Shown here piece by piece: positions 33,241 through 44,851 of a DNA stretch of 64,000 bases. Origin of the DNA: Marthasterias glacialis. Lineage: Eukaryota; Echinodermata; Asteroidea; Forcipulatida; Asteriidae. A program made the position numbers and the translations under genes. The stretch's first letter is position 1; every line of letters starts with the position of its first letter. The stretch spans positions 20,278,754-20,342,753 of the forward strand of contig OU452229.1 in the NCBI GenBank assembly GCA_911728455.2. Direction: 5' to 3'. The notes beneath the pieces are model-generated. The model had not been told where the DNA came from. It saw only the letters and a list, made by a program, of their open reading frames with translations, and ran no database searches.

Positions 33241-33246
33241 AATAAA
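33241..33246 (+). promoter_or_regulatory. Candidate polyadenylation signal for STT3B
   Basis: First AATAAA seen downstream of the STT3B stop, implying a 3' UTR of about 2.1 kb. Other AATAAA hexamers occur at 35632 and 38762, so longer transcripts are possible. The implied UTR contains repeat sequence near 31471-31738 and 32150-32340. Position alone supports this. Confidence 0.35.
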
Positions 33247-35087
33247 TTTGACAAAGTCATGGCATTCGGTTCGAGGCGGAGGGTAATGTCAGCCAGCAAA
33301 GTGGTTTTGGGGTGGGGTCGGGGTGTGGGCAGGGGCGCTGAGTGGGAGAGAGATGGGGAGGTTTCACTGGACCTGTTTGGAATTAAAAAAATGGTACTTG
33401 GATTCTTTTAAGAAAAAGAAAATCTACCTGCTCCGTTATAAGGTTCAAGTAAGAATCGGGTAAGTTAATAGTAGTCTGGTTCCCAGACCCAATAATCTCT
33501 ATTCTGTCAATTTTAGGGTCTGGTATCACCCAACGTCACGTGACTAAAAATGAGGACTTCTTCCTTTTCCCGTAAAATATCAGAAATTGTCCTTGCGAGC
33601 ATCTGATCGGATGTAGCCTTCAAATTTAGGAAAAATTAATTTTTTTTTCGTAAACTACAAGTTGGAATAACAGTGCATAGTGTTGTACAAAAACAAATAT
33701 TGGATCTTCAGATGATGCTGGAAATGTCAATAGTTGTCTTTTAGACAAGATGACTCAAACTGAAACAATACAAAACGCATGCAGCAGATCAGCTCATTTT
33801 CTCTTTTCTTGGGTTGTTTGTTCCATAGAAAACTGAAAAACACTACAAATATTTGTATCCAGTTTCCTTGTTTCTGTTTTTTAATTACAAGTCGCATGCC
33901 TGTTTACTAAACTTCCTTTTTCTGAACACAAGATTTGCCAGTTGGCAAGTATCCATCCAGTTTGTATTTTTTTAACTAATTTTAAAAGATACAGAGTGTT
34001 TCTTTTTGGATATTAAAAAAAAAACTTGAAAGTTTAATTTTAAGTGAAATTTTACAGGTAAAATACATATCAAGCTTTTTTTTTAAGAGTAAATTCATTC
34101 CCGTCCTCTAGTTTTCAATAAACACCAAGCAACAAAGCTCTAGAAATTCCATCAAATTTCTATAAAAAACACCATACAACAAAGCTGTCGAGAAACTCCA
34201 TCAAGTTTGGTGGTCGCAGTTCAGTAAAAACAAAGAAATAAATTTTATAACTTGTCAGAGTTTGTATATGTTCATATCAGAGTAATTTTGATTGGAGCAA
34301 TCAAAACAAGCACCGGTAATTATAGTTGGGTTTTTTTTTCAAATGCTGTTTTCTGCACTTAATAGAGAGTGTTTTAGCTGGAATTTTATCTCTGGAGGAT
34401 TTGTACTGGAACTAAACATTTTTTCCCTGATAATTTTCAAGTCTTTTAAATCAAATTGGCAATGGACCTGTATGCAGTGTAACTGGCTAGGAGAATGAGT
34501 TTTTTGGTCAAAGTGTTTTGGTTCAACTTGGAAGATTTGTGTCGAATAATAAGAATTGTTTATGTTTGGATGTACTTACAGCTGTACTTATATTAAAGAA
34601 TAATGGGTTCATAATTTTGTTATGTTTAGTTGATCGGGGAGGTCAGGGCTCAAGAGACTGATCCATTACCAAAAATGGGGGAACCAAAAATGTCTGCATA
34701 CTTTAAGGAATTAGGCTGTTGAAGTGTTTTTCTCCTCAAATTAACAGCAAAGCTAGACTTGAAATCAAGTCTTACATTCGCACACGCCACGACGTGCTGA
34801 GCGCACAGTCCTAGTTGTGGGGATGGTACGTACACCCTCGATCCCAATATGCAGGTGTTCAGCTCAAATTGTTAGACCACGGACCATGCGCTACGTATGA
34901 CTGTTGCATGAACGAATACCGTCCTGAAGCCGATGAACGTTGCATGAACGGACGCATGCATGGGGCTGTTACATCTTATTACTACTGACGGCGTTCAGGG
35001 ACAGCGTACGACTTAAAACGACCTGTCATCAAGTCTACAACAATGTCTGCTTTGGTAGTTTACAGGCAGTTTGTTTTGGTGACTGTT

Positions 35088-35229
35088 CTATGTTCGGACA
35101 CCCGTATGTTCCCATAACCCCTCGTTATCTACACGGTAGGGTAAGGGTGAGGGCTAGGGTTAGGATTAGGAGCATACATTTGTATGGCCGGTGTTGGAAC
35201 ATAGGGGTTTCGGAACACAGATGTGTAAC
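35088..35229. repeat. Repeat family D copy with telomere-like core
   Basis: The core at 35143-35170 is degenerate TTAGGG (AGGGTAAGGGTGAGGGCTAG). Flanking words CTATGTTCGGACACC and GTTGGAACATAGG are imperfect inverted repeats shared with 38462-38588. Confidence 0.6.
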
Positions 35230-36113
35230 AATTTGTTTAATAGTTTAAAAGACTCAACCAAATTTAATGAGAAAGTTAATGAAAATACCAAGAATGACTA
35301 AAAAAAAAAAAAATTCAGTGCATCTTTGAAATGTGTTCATCTTTTGCAGAATGTTTATTTTAATCTCTAGGTTTGTGTGTTTGTTTGGTTGTTTTTTTGT
35401 TTTTTGTTTTTGTTTTTGTTTTTTTTTGGGGGGGGTGTTTACTTTGTGATTTACTTTATGTTTTGAAGAAATATTTACCGGCAAGTTGCACTTACACTCT
35501 ATTTATTTCAATTGAATCTGTGATACACGATATTGGTTTTATGTTTGACTGCAGAAGTGATCCCACATCCTCATGTGATTGAGCATAAGGTGTTTTGTCA
35601 ACATTGCGATTCAAGATAATAACATCATTGAAATAAAATTGTTACCGAAAAAAACTGAAACCATTTATCAACCCCTAATTTACAATTCAAGAGCATTAAA
35701 CAAAATTAGTGCCGACATTTCCTTGAATTTTTAAACCAGCTGCACAGTTTGGACAACTTGATGAATGTTTAATTTCTACACAGACAGGTTTTTTGTAATT
35801 CCACTTTAACGGTAGACATGAGTTCATTTTGTAGGTATTTACATTTTTCAGAAAGTATTTTTGTACTCATCTGTTTTGCTTGGGTACGAGGGTGGTAAAA
35901 TAAGTGTTGTAGATTATGTTCTAGTGTACAAAGTTATGGGTGTAGAAAATGTTATGGGCAGATACCGCCCGGGTTGGTCTTGTACCTGTAGGCCTTTACT
36001 GTGTAGCTGCCATCCTTTTCAGATTCCTTCTGTACGGTATCCGGTTATGATTTTAACAACAATTGATGCAAGGGACCTGACTATTTTTTTGTTTCCAGCT
36101 TCAGTTTAACTCG

Positions 36114-36262
36114 GGCCGTTTACAAAATCACGGCTCGGGCTTGGGCTCGGGCTTGGGCTCCAGCCGCCTGTTTGAATCCCCGTAAGGAGAGCACACGTTT
36201 TCAAAATAACTGACAGAACCTACGCTCAAGCCCAAGTCCAAGCCGTGGTTTCGTAAACGGCC
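36114..36262. repeat. MITE family C copy
   Basis: Ends GGCCGTTTACAAAATCACGG and CCGTGGTTTCGTAAACGGCC. It is the same length (149 bp) as the 1367 copy and shares its interior. Confidence 0.85.
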
Positions 36263-36821
36263 TATGTGGTGCTGTATGGAAGGAAACTCAAGATGTCCAC
36301 ACAGGGTCAAAGGTCATTCATAAGGCGGGGGCCTTGTATATCATTTAGTCAACTATTGGAGATAGTTTCTTGCAGTATGCATACATTATGCTTCACTGTA
36401 AAATTTCTTTGAGGGTCGTTGCTGTAACCCAAACACCATATGCATGTCATATCCTCAGAGGTCCACGGAACTCAACCAGGCTGCCATTTACCAATTTCCC
36501 ATTTACCAATTCCTAGAATGTCAAACAAATGCATCATTATGATTAGAGGTAAAATATAGGATTGGTAAAGCTGGTAGTGCAGTGTTCTTACTTTGTCTGA
36601 TTCAATGTATACATGAAAAACAAACCTGTGATAATTTGGGCTCAATCCATTGTCCAAGTCAGGATAAAATAGTAAAAAAAAAAAACGTGCACACTTTGTA
36701 GCATGGAAAAACATTGTCCTTACTTTCGATTGTTACAACCGAAATAAAAATCGGGGTCTTCAAATTCTATTTTCTCAGACAGAAATATTTCTATGGAAGA
36801 TTGGTTGTGGTATGAACTTCA

Positions 36822-37067
36822 TACTCTCTAAATGTAAAAGAGTGAACATTTCTCTCGCTTGCCAGAGTGGTGTTCGTTTGGCTCTTTTGAGAGTGAAACT
36901 CACTCTTCACCACTCTTTTTTCGAGTGAAGGTGGAGTGAATTTCACTTTGAATCGAGTGAAATACATGTTTTTCACTCTAAAAAGAGTTGTCTGCCATAT
37001 GGCTCCTTGCAAGAGTGGTGTGGCGGACAAAAGGAGTGGTTTTTCACTCTTTTACATTAAGAGAGTA
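36822..37067. repeat. MITE with 24-bp terminal inverted repeats and ACTCTT motif array
   Basis: The ends TACTCTCTAAATGTAAAAGA and the inverse of TCTTTTACATTAAGAGAGTA match at 23 of 24 positions. Inside, AGAGTG, CACTCTT and GAGTGAA recur about a dozen times in both orientations. Confidence 0.85.
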
Positions 37068-37329
37068 AGCTTTCAGACTGATACTAATAAAACAAATTGG
37101 ATAGATACCAATTCTTTATTCTACCTTTAAGTGAATTGTATTTGTTATGAACGCTGCAGTTTTCAAGCAAAGTTGTGAAATGGTTTTCCGTCGGGGGGAC
37201 ATACAGCCTGATTGTTTTAAGTGTCGAGTTGGAGGAGTGTAGCGATAAAGTTTTTTATCTGTGAGCTGTTCAAAACAGCTTCCAGCATCATGGTTTCTGA
37301 CACAGAGTGACTGATATATAGCTACAGTT

Positions 37330-37690
37330 ATTCTTAAAGGATGTATGCAACATTGGTAAGGTTGAACATAATAAATGTTCACAGATTTGGACTGGGCTTA
37401 CATGATGTGAAGATGGTTATGGTGGGAAACTTGTTTTTGCCTGAAACGCTTTATAGTTTTTGAGAAATTAGTAAAGAAATTAGTTTTGATCTTGCGAGAT
37501 CAACTCTCAGTGTTTGAAAAACAGTGAAAACATCATTTATAAGTTTTTTTTCTCTTTGTTTTTACTATTTTCTTATGATTACGATGACCGATTGAGCTTA
37601 AATTTTTACAGGTTTTTTATTTCATTATATGTTTTGGTTCACATAAAGTGCGGATACTGGTCTTTGACAATTACCAATTTTGTTCATGTG
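37330..37690. repeat. Dispersed repeat family F, second copy
   Basis: Colinear with 10005-10350: CAACATTGGTAAGGTT, AGTGTTTGAAAA, ATGATTACGATGACCGATTG, AAAGTGCGGATACTGG and TCTTTGACAATTACCAAT. Confidence 0.65.
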
Positions 37691-38461
37691 CGCCAAATCA
37701 AATCATATTGCATGTTGTGGATAAAACAATTATACAAAACATCCAAAGTGGCAATCAAATACCATTTTGAGCATGGATGACTTTTGTTCATTTAGTTTAC
37801 AACTAAAGCGTGTTATATTATACAGTGATGTAATCAAAAGAAATTCTGAAATAGTAAACGGCGGAAAATGCTATTTCTGTTTTGTTTTATTTTTGGGATA
37901 AATTACAAAAATTATAATACTTTTATCAGCACCAGAAACAATGCTGCAATAATGTTCGTGCAAATTTTTTTTGAGATTTCACGTTGATTTTCCGCATGGA
38001 CGCAGACTCTGTCGCCATCTTTGTTTGGTTCCCTTTGTCCCACTACACTGATAGCCAGTGCTAACACGGCACCAGACTATTCGATTGGAAGCCTCGTTTG
38101 TATCTCAAGAACTTTTATTGAGGAAAAGAAAACTTCTTGTTTTCTGTCTTTCCCTTAGTTTCATTTGGTGAAATGTAGTTATTGTCATTGTATGGTTTTT
38201 ATATATACAGGCATGGTATTTCCTTTTTGCGTTTGATCTTTCTGTTCTCACAAAATTAGTAATATTGTTACAAAATAACTATCCTAGCTAAACCTACACC
38301 ATAATGCAGGGACAGTCACTTTTTTCCACATTTTCTTTTTTAGCAAGGGTTAAATGCTCTGCCTAAAAATAATAATGTGGAAAAAAACCAAGCTTCTCTG
38401 AGGCCTTATCATCGACAGATAACCCTCAAACATCATGCCAAAACCTCCAATTGATGCTTGC

Positions 38462-38588
38462 TGTATGTTTCAACAACCCTATGTTCCAATAACCACATTC
38501 TTAGGGTTAGGGCTAGGGTTAGGGTTATGACTAGGAAAACACGTAAGGGTGTTGGAACATATGTGTGTTGGAACATAGGTGTGTAACT
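38462..38588. repeat. Repeat family D copy with TTAGGG-like core
   Basis: The core TTAGGGTTAGGGCTAGGGTT at 38501 continues to 38526. It is flanked by CCTATGTTCCAATAACC and GTTGGAACATAGGTGTGTAA in inverted arrangement. Confidence 0.7.
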
Positions 38589-40868
38589 TTCTATTATACA
38601 ACTTGAATGTAAAACCACGCCCCTTTAAGTGTTACCATGATGTTTTGATGTTCTTTGTGTTTAAAGATAATTTTTTTGTCGAGTTCTGTTGTAGAAATGT
38701 TTAAAGGAGATTTTTAAATAAATAATCACACCTGGGAATGTTTTTTTTTGTCGGTATATAGAATAAAGATTATGGCTTTCACTGAAAAAAAGAAAGAAAT
38801 GATTTTGTTATATTAAAATATCAAATATGTTAGTTGTAATGTTACTTTTGATGTACTCATGGAGTACAATGTGTCTGAATCTATTGGCGTTAATAATAAA
38901 GAAAATTTAATCAAAAGTTATCTATGAATCGTTGTTTTCACTGAGATTTCAGTGTCATCCTCATGGCATTTACTGATTTTTTTGTTCACCCCCTCCCCTT
39001 GTAAAATCAGGTTTGTTGTGTAGTTTCGTGAAGTTTTTTTTAGAAAATCAATGTTTCCATTTTCTCAAAAGTCTGTGTGGGCTGCCATCTTTTTTCGGGC
39101 ATGGTATATATGGGACTGTAAATAAAAAATGAAAAACATCCAAACTCACAGAATCGTTCACTTACTTTTTTCGATCAGTCCGAATCGTAGACCGCTCTTC
39201 CTTTAGTTAAATTCATGTTTTTTCTAGATACAAAATTCTGGTGCCTAAAAGGTGTGATGATCAAGATGATCAATAACAATTGTTACTTTTACTGACAATT
39301 AAAATGTTATACAATAAGTTTCTGAACAATTCACACGGTGATTGTTCCCACCTTTCTGAACCTTTAACCGCAGCGTCATTCCAGGCTGTCCCCCGTAATT
39401 AGTGAACAATTCACGGACTAGATACCCACGCGTGGACAGCTTGGCAATTGTTGGGATTGTTGACATGGACGACGGAGCCCAGGGGCTCTCAATTGACTCG
39501 GGCTAGTGGGTTAACAGATTAGCTTGGCCTGGATTAAGGGATTAGCTTGTCTGGAAAATTGATAGCAAACAAGATCCACTATCTAATCCGAATGATGGCA
39601 AGTTAGAAAATAATAGTACTTCTGCAAAATCAAAAGAAAATGTTTCACATAAGACCTACCTAAATTCAAACTTAATATAATAAACAAAAACAAGACATGG
39701 GCCATTAATTGATTCAGCTATCAAAGTATCGTTTTAAGTATTTTCAGAAATCATTATCATGCTATTTAAATCGGGTATTTGTTTACAGAAAAATAGAAGT
39801 ACATTTTTTTAATGACATTCTGCAAAAGCTGAAGGACTCAAATCAAAAACTTGTTCGAAGACGTTTTACAATGAGATTGTTTGAATTTGAACAGATTTTC
39901 GAGCGTTGCTGTCATTTATTAATTTTATTTATTAAATGTTATTTATGTATCGGACTTTTATTTAGCAACCAAATTATTGTTTGTCGATTGAACATCTTAA
40001 TAAAAACTATTTAGGCTGTAATTCTGAGGGCTGAGGACCCTCCTCAAACGAATTAAAAGAACAATATGAATAAGCGACTTTCTGGTGATCTTCAAATGCT
40101 GAAATGGACTACACATGGTTCCACTCACAGTAACATTGTATTTGTCTTCTAAACTGGAATTGGACTGTTTTAGTTTGAACACACTTTTTTTGTTGAAATT
40201 TTATTCCAAATACTTTTCTTCACCAACTCCTTGGTTCTGAAATTCTCATTGTCTCGAACAATGCGAAATTCATTGTCAACGGATAAACATTTTTGTAACA
40301 GACACACACTTTTGATGCAAACAAGCAAGCTTCGCTTAAGTTAATATCAAATGTATATTATTCTTTTTTTCTTTTTCTTGTCAATGTTTTTTTTTTTTTT
40401 TTTTTTTTTTACACTATGAGCTATTCCTGGCTACAACCTGCACAGGTACGCGCTGCAGGTGTCCACCTGTTGTAACATTGTTATGCAAATTACAGGTATC
40501 CAATCAATTTGTAGGTGTCACTACGCGTCCATTGAAATAACCAGTCCAGCGCGAAATTTGACAGGTCTGATTTCTGCACGAGCGAGCCCGGCCGTTTGAC
40601 GCTTCATTCGGGGGTACTCATCCATTGAACACTGCAGAGTAGAGATTGGTAGGACGTGGTTGTCTTCAGTTGTTCAGAAGAGGTAATGGGTGCGAGTCTG
40701 AATTGTCACTCTTTATTCTTGAGTTGCAAGAAACACAGAAAGCTGATTCAGCTAAACCGTTGATCTTGCAAAGTGACCACTTCTGATTTTATAATCTTCT
40801 AGTATCACTTTACGACTGTCACTTTGCTGTGACACATTGTCCCAGCGCAGAGATCACCAACTCGTGTA

Positions 40869-42026
40869 ATGTTTTCATCGGGTAATACAAGTGACTTACT
40901 ATCCTCAGCAGATAGAGTGACAGACATGTCCACCATTGAGTCGATTCTGGACAGCCTCGTCAACTCACCGCCGCTGACTTCGATGCCTTCGACTACTCCG
41001 GTAAAGAACTGCGAAGCAGCCGAATCTACAACTGTCGACGACGATGAAGGTCGGCCAAATCACAGCTACCTGACTCTCACAACAATGGCGTTGCAGAGCC
41101 AACCAGGGAGACAGGCTAACCTGAAAGCAATCTACAATTACATCACCACTTCTTTCCCGTACTACACCAAGAATCGCAAACATTGGAAGAACTCTGTCCG
41201 CCACAACTTAACCCTCCACAAGTGCTTTAAGAGACTCGACACTGAGAGTGATTGCATAAAAGGGACTAAAGGGAGGTCAAGGAGCAATCCTCTGTGGGCC
41301 CTGGTGTCCGTACCTGACAGCTGCAAGCTTCTAGTCCCAAGGCGAGACCGAAGTAAGAGCGCTGAATGTAAGAAAAGGAAAAGTGATAACTCCATGCCCA
41401 ACGAGAATTCAACATCTTCGAAGAAACCAAAGATCAACGCAAACAATTCTGAGATGGATTCTCCCACTGGATGCAACTCAACAGTATCCCCTCTGACAAG
41501 TATGTCCCTGATGCTCCCAAAGTTCGGTTCCACTGATGCTTGCCCACCGTCATCGTCCACCTCTATCTTGGGTCTTCTTCAACCGCCTGTCACCCCGGAA
41601 TCAGACTATGGCAGCCTGTGCTCTGATCGCTGCAGCCCTTACATTCCCGAACACCCCTTTGAATACCCACCCAAAAAACCTTCCCTTCCATCGCCTTCCC
41701 CCAGGATTCAAAATGACGGCTTCAGCCAACTCCCCCGTCTCAGCGTGCAAGACATCTGTGCCGTCCTGCAATGCGAGGAGTTCCCCGGGAGTCCTGACAG
41801 CGGGACAGGCGTGGACCTCTTGGACGGGTTCGGGTGGCTGGAGGATGAACCTGCTCAAGAAACCCCTGAAAATCAGTATGTGTACCCCCAACCATGCTTG
41901 GCAGACACACTCCTTGACGACTCTGATATTGCCCCAGAGCCGGCAGCCTTTTCATACTTTGTGCCGAGAGTTCCGGTAGAGCTTCCCCTGTCTGTCAGTA
42001 TTCAGAACTTTAAATTTTCAAATTAA
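40869..42026 (+). CDS. Divergent single-exon forkhead transcription factor
   Basis: A complete intronless ORF of 385 aa. A forkhead (winged helix) domain spans about residues 62-150. Helix 1 starts NHSYLTLTTMAL, where most family members have KPPYSY. It continues IYNYITTSFPYY and has the recognition helix WKNSVRHNLTLHKCF. The end of the domain, SNPLWALVSV, and the WKNSVRHNL form look by eye closest to FoxN-type proteins, but a lineage-specific class is equally possible, so no symbol is given. Basic nuclear-localisation-like clusters lie at residues 158-172 and 185-188. Ser/Pro-rich linkers follow. The C-terminus is acidic and hydrophobic (DLLDGFGWLEDEP), like an activation region. The ATG at 40869 has G at -3; the next in-frame Met is residue 20. 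The CDS is visibly richer in GC than its flanks. It should act as a nuclear DNA-binding regulator. Confidence 0.92.
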   Translation: MFSSGNTSDLLSSADRVTDMSTIESILDSLVNSPPLTSMPSTTPVKNCEAAESTTVDDDEGRPNHSYLTLTTMALQSQPGRQANLKAIYNYITTSFPYYTKNRKHWKNSVRHNLTLHKCFKRLDTESDCIKGTKGRSRSNPLWALVSVPDSCKLLVPRRDRSKSAECKKRKSDNSMPNENSTSSKKPKINANNSEMDSPTGCNSTVSPLTSMSLMLPKFGSTDACPPSSSTSILGLLQPPVTPESDYGSLCSDRCSPYIPEHPFEYPPKKPSLPSPSPRIQNDGFSQLPRLSVQDICAVLQCEEFPGSPDSGTGVDLLDGFGWLEDEPAQETPENQYVYPQPCLADTLLDDSDIAPEPAAFSYFVPRVPVELPLSVSIQNFKFSN

Positions 42027-42227
42027 ACATTCAAATTTAACATTTAAATTTGCCACTCTCACGCGTTTAAAATGATACAACTCTAATTATGTTATTTACC
42101 TGCTTGACAATCGATTAATTGATTTATCAATCGAATTGTTGTTTGTTTACTAACTTGCCGAAGTTCTGCCATTATATAATACTTTGATCAACTAAACAAT
42201 GAATTTCAGTTTTGCTTAAAGTCTGTT

Positions 42228-42640
42228 TAGGTTTATTTATCTATTTATTTACCGTATTTAATTTGTTTATTAATTTATTACTATTATTAGATTTGTTTTC
42301 TTATCATTATTTTTGTTTTATTTGTTTACTTATTCATTTATCTATTTATATACCGTATTTAGTTTGTTTATTTATCAATTGATTTACTTTTTTAATTTAT
42401 TATTTTTATTTGGTTATTTATTGTTATTTATTGTTAATTTGTATGATTGATTTAATTATTGATTTATCTATTTATTTGGCGTATTTAGATTCTTCATTAG
42501 TTTATTTATTTTTAGTAATTTTTTGTATATTTTGTTATCTGTTGTTATTTATTTATTGTTATTTCTTTATTATTTATTTATATTTATTTATTGTTGTTTT
42601 TGTTTGTTTGTTTGTTTGTGGGGTTTTTTTTTTTTTTTGG
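42228..42640 (+). repeat. T-rich (TTTA)n tract in probable forkhead 3' UTR, AU-rich-element-like
   Basis: About 400 bp dominated by TTTATTTA, GTTTATT and TATTTATT words, ending in TTTG and a G-run. On the sense strand it holds many ATTTA pentamers and overlapping TTATTTATT nonamers, the classical mRNA-destabilising motif. It begins about 200 bp after the forkhead stop and before the AATAAA at 43098. It could equally be a neutral simple repeat. Confidence 0.6.
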
Positions 42641-43097
42641 GGGGGGGGGGTCTTAAATATAACTTAAAAATACTGTTCATGAATTTGTCAGATCAAAAGT
42701 GCTTTCTTTCATCATAGATGCATGATTTGGTTGAATCTCTACACCATTTATCACACAACCACACACCCTTTGTGTACTATAATAATTATACCAGTAGTGT
42801 ATAGTCAAATTTCTTTGTAAATAGTGTGTGTTGATACATAATTATGCTTGCTAGCCCGTGCTATTGTGAATGGAATTGAATCATTAACCCAATTATCATC
42901 AGGACAGAAAGCTTATTATTATATATCAATATTATAGCATTATCATTAATGGTGTGAAACAATACGGTCAGTCCTGGTTATTTCCATTTTGATTGTTTTG
43001 ATATTATAAAATGCTTGCCTGCTGGTTTTGTTGTTCTTTTCGACGAAAACAATGTGTAAGGACTAGTGACTTGTGAAAAGAAGGCGTTTTCAATCAT

Positions 43098-43103
43098 AAT
43101 AAA
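43098..43103 (+). promoter_or_regulatory. Candidate polyadenylation signal of the forkhead gene
   Basis: The first AATAAA noticed after the forkhead stop codon, about 1.07 kb downstream, followed by T-rich sequence near 43135. The position fits an ordinary 3' UTR that includes the AU-rich tract. Confidence 0.4.
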
Positions 43104-43968
43104 CTGATAATGCTTTGAAGTTAAGTTGAAGAGTAATTTTTTTTTCGTCAGAGAAACCTTTGGGAGATATCAGCAGCAAGAGACGGCTGCAAAAGTCGAC
43201 ACCCTCCCTTCCCCATTACCGCCAAAGGAAAAAACAAAAAACAGTCCCTCCACGATGGATCGGTCAGTATTCATGTTATGCGCCAACAAACTGATAAACA
43301 TAACATTGGAAACCCACCCATGTTTTTGATGAATAATATATCTAGGGTCATGGAATTTTCGCGATTGTATAAGTTAATAATTCATGCCGTAGTCATTACC
43401 CGACTTTCTTTTTCTTTTCTTTTTCACTTTCGAAGAAACTTTTTATGAATTTTGGCTTTAAAGCTATGTCGTTTTGGCCTTCACAAATGAAGGGGGATGC
43501 ATTTTGAAAGTTGTTGTAAAGTCTATTTTGGAAAAAAACATATGGGGTGGCTCTTCCTGTGGGCAAACGTTCAAAATTCCGAACGGCTTACCTCAAAATT
43601 AAAAGATTAGTAAGAGTAAAACTATTATCCCCCAGTTTCCTCACAAACGGACTCCTGGATAAGTTTGTATTTTATTTTGGAAGTTCGCTTATAGTGTGGT
43701 GCACCCTTCAACAGTTGGTGGTGCGCAGCAGGTGATCCCAGCAGAAGCTGAGGGCGCCACCACCCCAGATCAGCATGTCGGTCGTGCTTGCGTAAAAATG
43801 ATTAAAATCATGGAGCAACAAACTAGTGGCAATATTTTAAAGGTCCAGTGCCTAATAGCCAAGCATGCCCAGACGTTTTGCGATTCTTTCTCTGCTTCAC
43901 AATACGAACATGAGCTGGGTCTATGGGGAGCTCCATGATTGTCATCACTTATCCAACCAAAAAATAGT

Positions 43969-44215
43969 TAATTTTGACTAATAAGATGTCGACTTACCGT
44001 GATAATTTATCACGTCAGTCGACTTTAGTGAAAACTAAGATGTCACCTTGTCATGATGATATCTTACGCAAGGCGACTTATCGGGCCTGTTCGATAACAT
44101 AAAAAGTCGACTATCTCTACCGTGATAATTTATCTCCCAAGACGACTTCTGAAACGGGGGAAAGTCGCCTTTTTCAGTTTTCAGTATTAAGTCGTCTTTG
44201 TTGAGAAGGCTTTTT
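43969..44215. repeat. GTCGAC-rich repeat block
   Basis: AAGTCGAC-type words occur at intervals, and TACCGTGATAATTTATC occurs twice (near 43997 and 44120). Inverse forms suggest a degenerate foldback element. It is intergenic between the forkhead gene and tRNA-Gln. Confidence 0.5.
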
Positions 44216-44766
44216 CCAGTTTGTTTTGTATAATACATGTGTAGGGCCTACTTCTTTTTAAAGCAGCCATCCTGTATTGTGTAAAGAAGATTATAAAAAC
44301 ATAAGTTGAGTAGCACTATAGAGTCGGCATGATGCATGTGAAAGTTTATAGATCGTTATATCTGACACTTATTAATATTGATCATTAAGCAAAACATGTT
44401 CATGACAAATTTACAATGTTGTTGTTGTTGTTGTTGTTCTTGGACTGTTAGTAAGCATTGTTCAAATCGGCTGAGTCATTGTCAATAAAAAGCTATTACG
44501 CATGGCCGGCAGCAAGCGATGCTTTTCACACACACACACACACACCCGGCAAAGGCTAGCCGGCGAATGTCCTTATATGGCCATTTGCTGAGAACACAAA
44601 GGCCCCGGTCACCGTGTTCCACATGTACAGCAGAACTGGCTTCCTTTTACTGGAATTACATGCACAAGAAATATGTGAGGAAGTAAATTTTTCTTTTTTC
44701 TTAAGATATTATTTAAGAAAATGAATAGATTATGACGATAACTATTTATAAAATAAAAAATCGCGG

Positions 44767-44771
44767 AAAAA
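44767..44771 (-). terminator. RNA polymerase III terminator of tRNA-Gln
   Basis: Five A on the + strand are TTTTT on the minus strand, 9 bases past the tRNA 3' end. This is the expected pol III stop signal. Confidence 0.8.
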
Positions 44772-44780
44772 GTAAGGAGA

Positions 44781-44851
44781 GGTCTTACCGAGATTTGAAC
44801 TCGGATCGCTGGATTCAAAGTCCAGAGTGCTAACCATTACACCATAAGACC
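44781..44851 (-). tRNA. tRNA-Gln (anticodon UUG)
   Basis: On the minus strand this folds as a complete cloverleaf. The acceptor stem is GGTCTTA pairing with TAAGACC. The D arm contains TGTAATGGTTAGCA, the anticodon stem is CTGGA/TCCAG with loop CTTTGAA, and the T arm is GAGTTCAAATCTC. The loop gives anticodon TTG, reading CAA (Gln). The sequence matches the eukaryotic nuclear tRNA-Gln pattern. There is no intron and no encoded CCA. It differs from the SINE heads in this window in that every stem is paired. It stands alone between the forkhead and CUL1 genes. Confidence 0.95.

Larger units (their letters stand above)
31154..40868. other. STT3B 3' UTR and intergenic region before the forkhead gene
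   Basis: Contains only repeats that I can name: family E, a SINE fragment, families D and C, the ACTCTT MITE and family F. Simple repeats are (GTCT)n at 33200 and long T-runs at 35290-35430 and 40388-40410. The 300 bp before 40869 are less repetitive and likely hold the forkhead promoter or 5' UTR, but no core promoter element is convincing. Confidence 0.6.

Noticed and set aside
35143-35170. Interstitial telomere or chromosome fusion point
   Set aside because: Short and degenerate, and the same flanks recur at 38462-38588, so it is part of a repeat.
39709-40014. 101-codon open frame rich in Phe, Ile and Leu
   Set aside because: AT-rich composition, no recognisable domain, no splice or UTR support.
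41162-41560. Minus-strand open frame of 132 codons within the forkhead gene
   Set aside because: Shadow of the forkhead coding sequence; the + strand encodes the recognisable domain.
42410-42717. Two overlapping small open frames rich in Tyr, Leu and Phe
   Set aside because: Translation of the TTTA-rich tract; no protein evidence.
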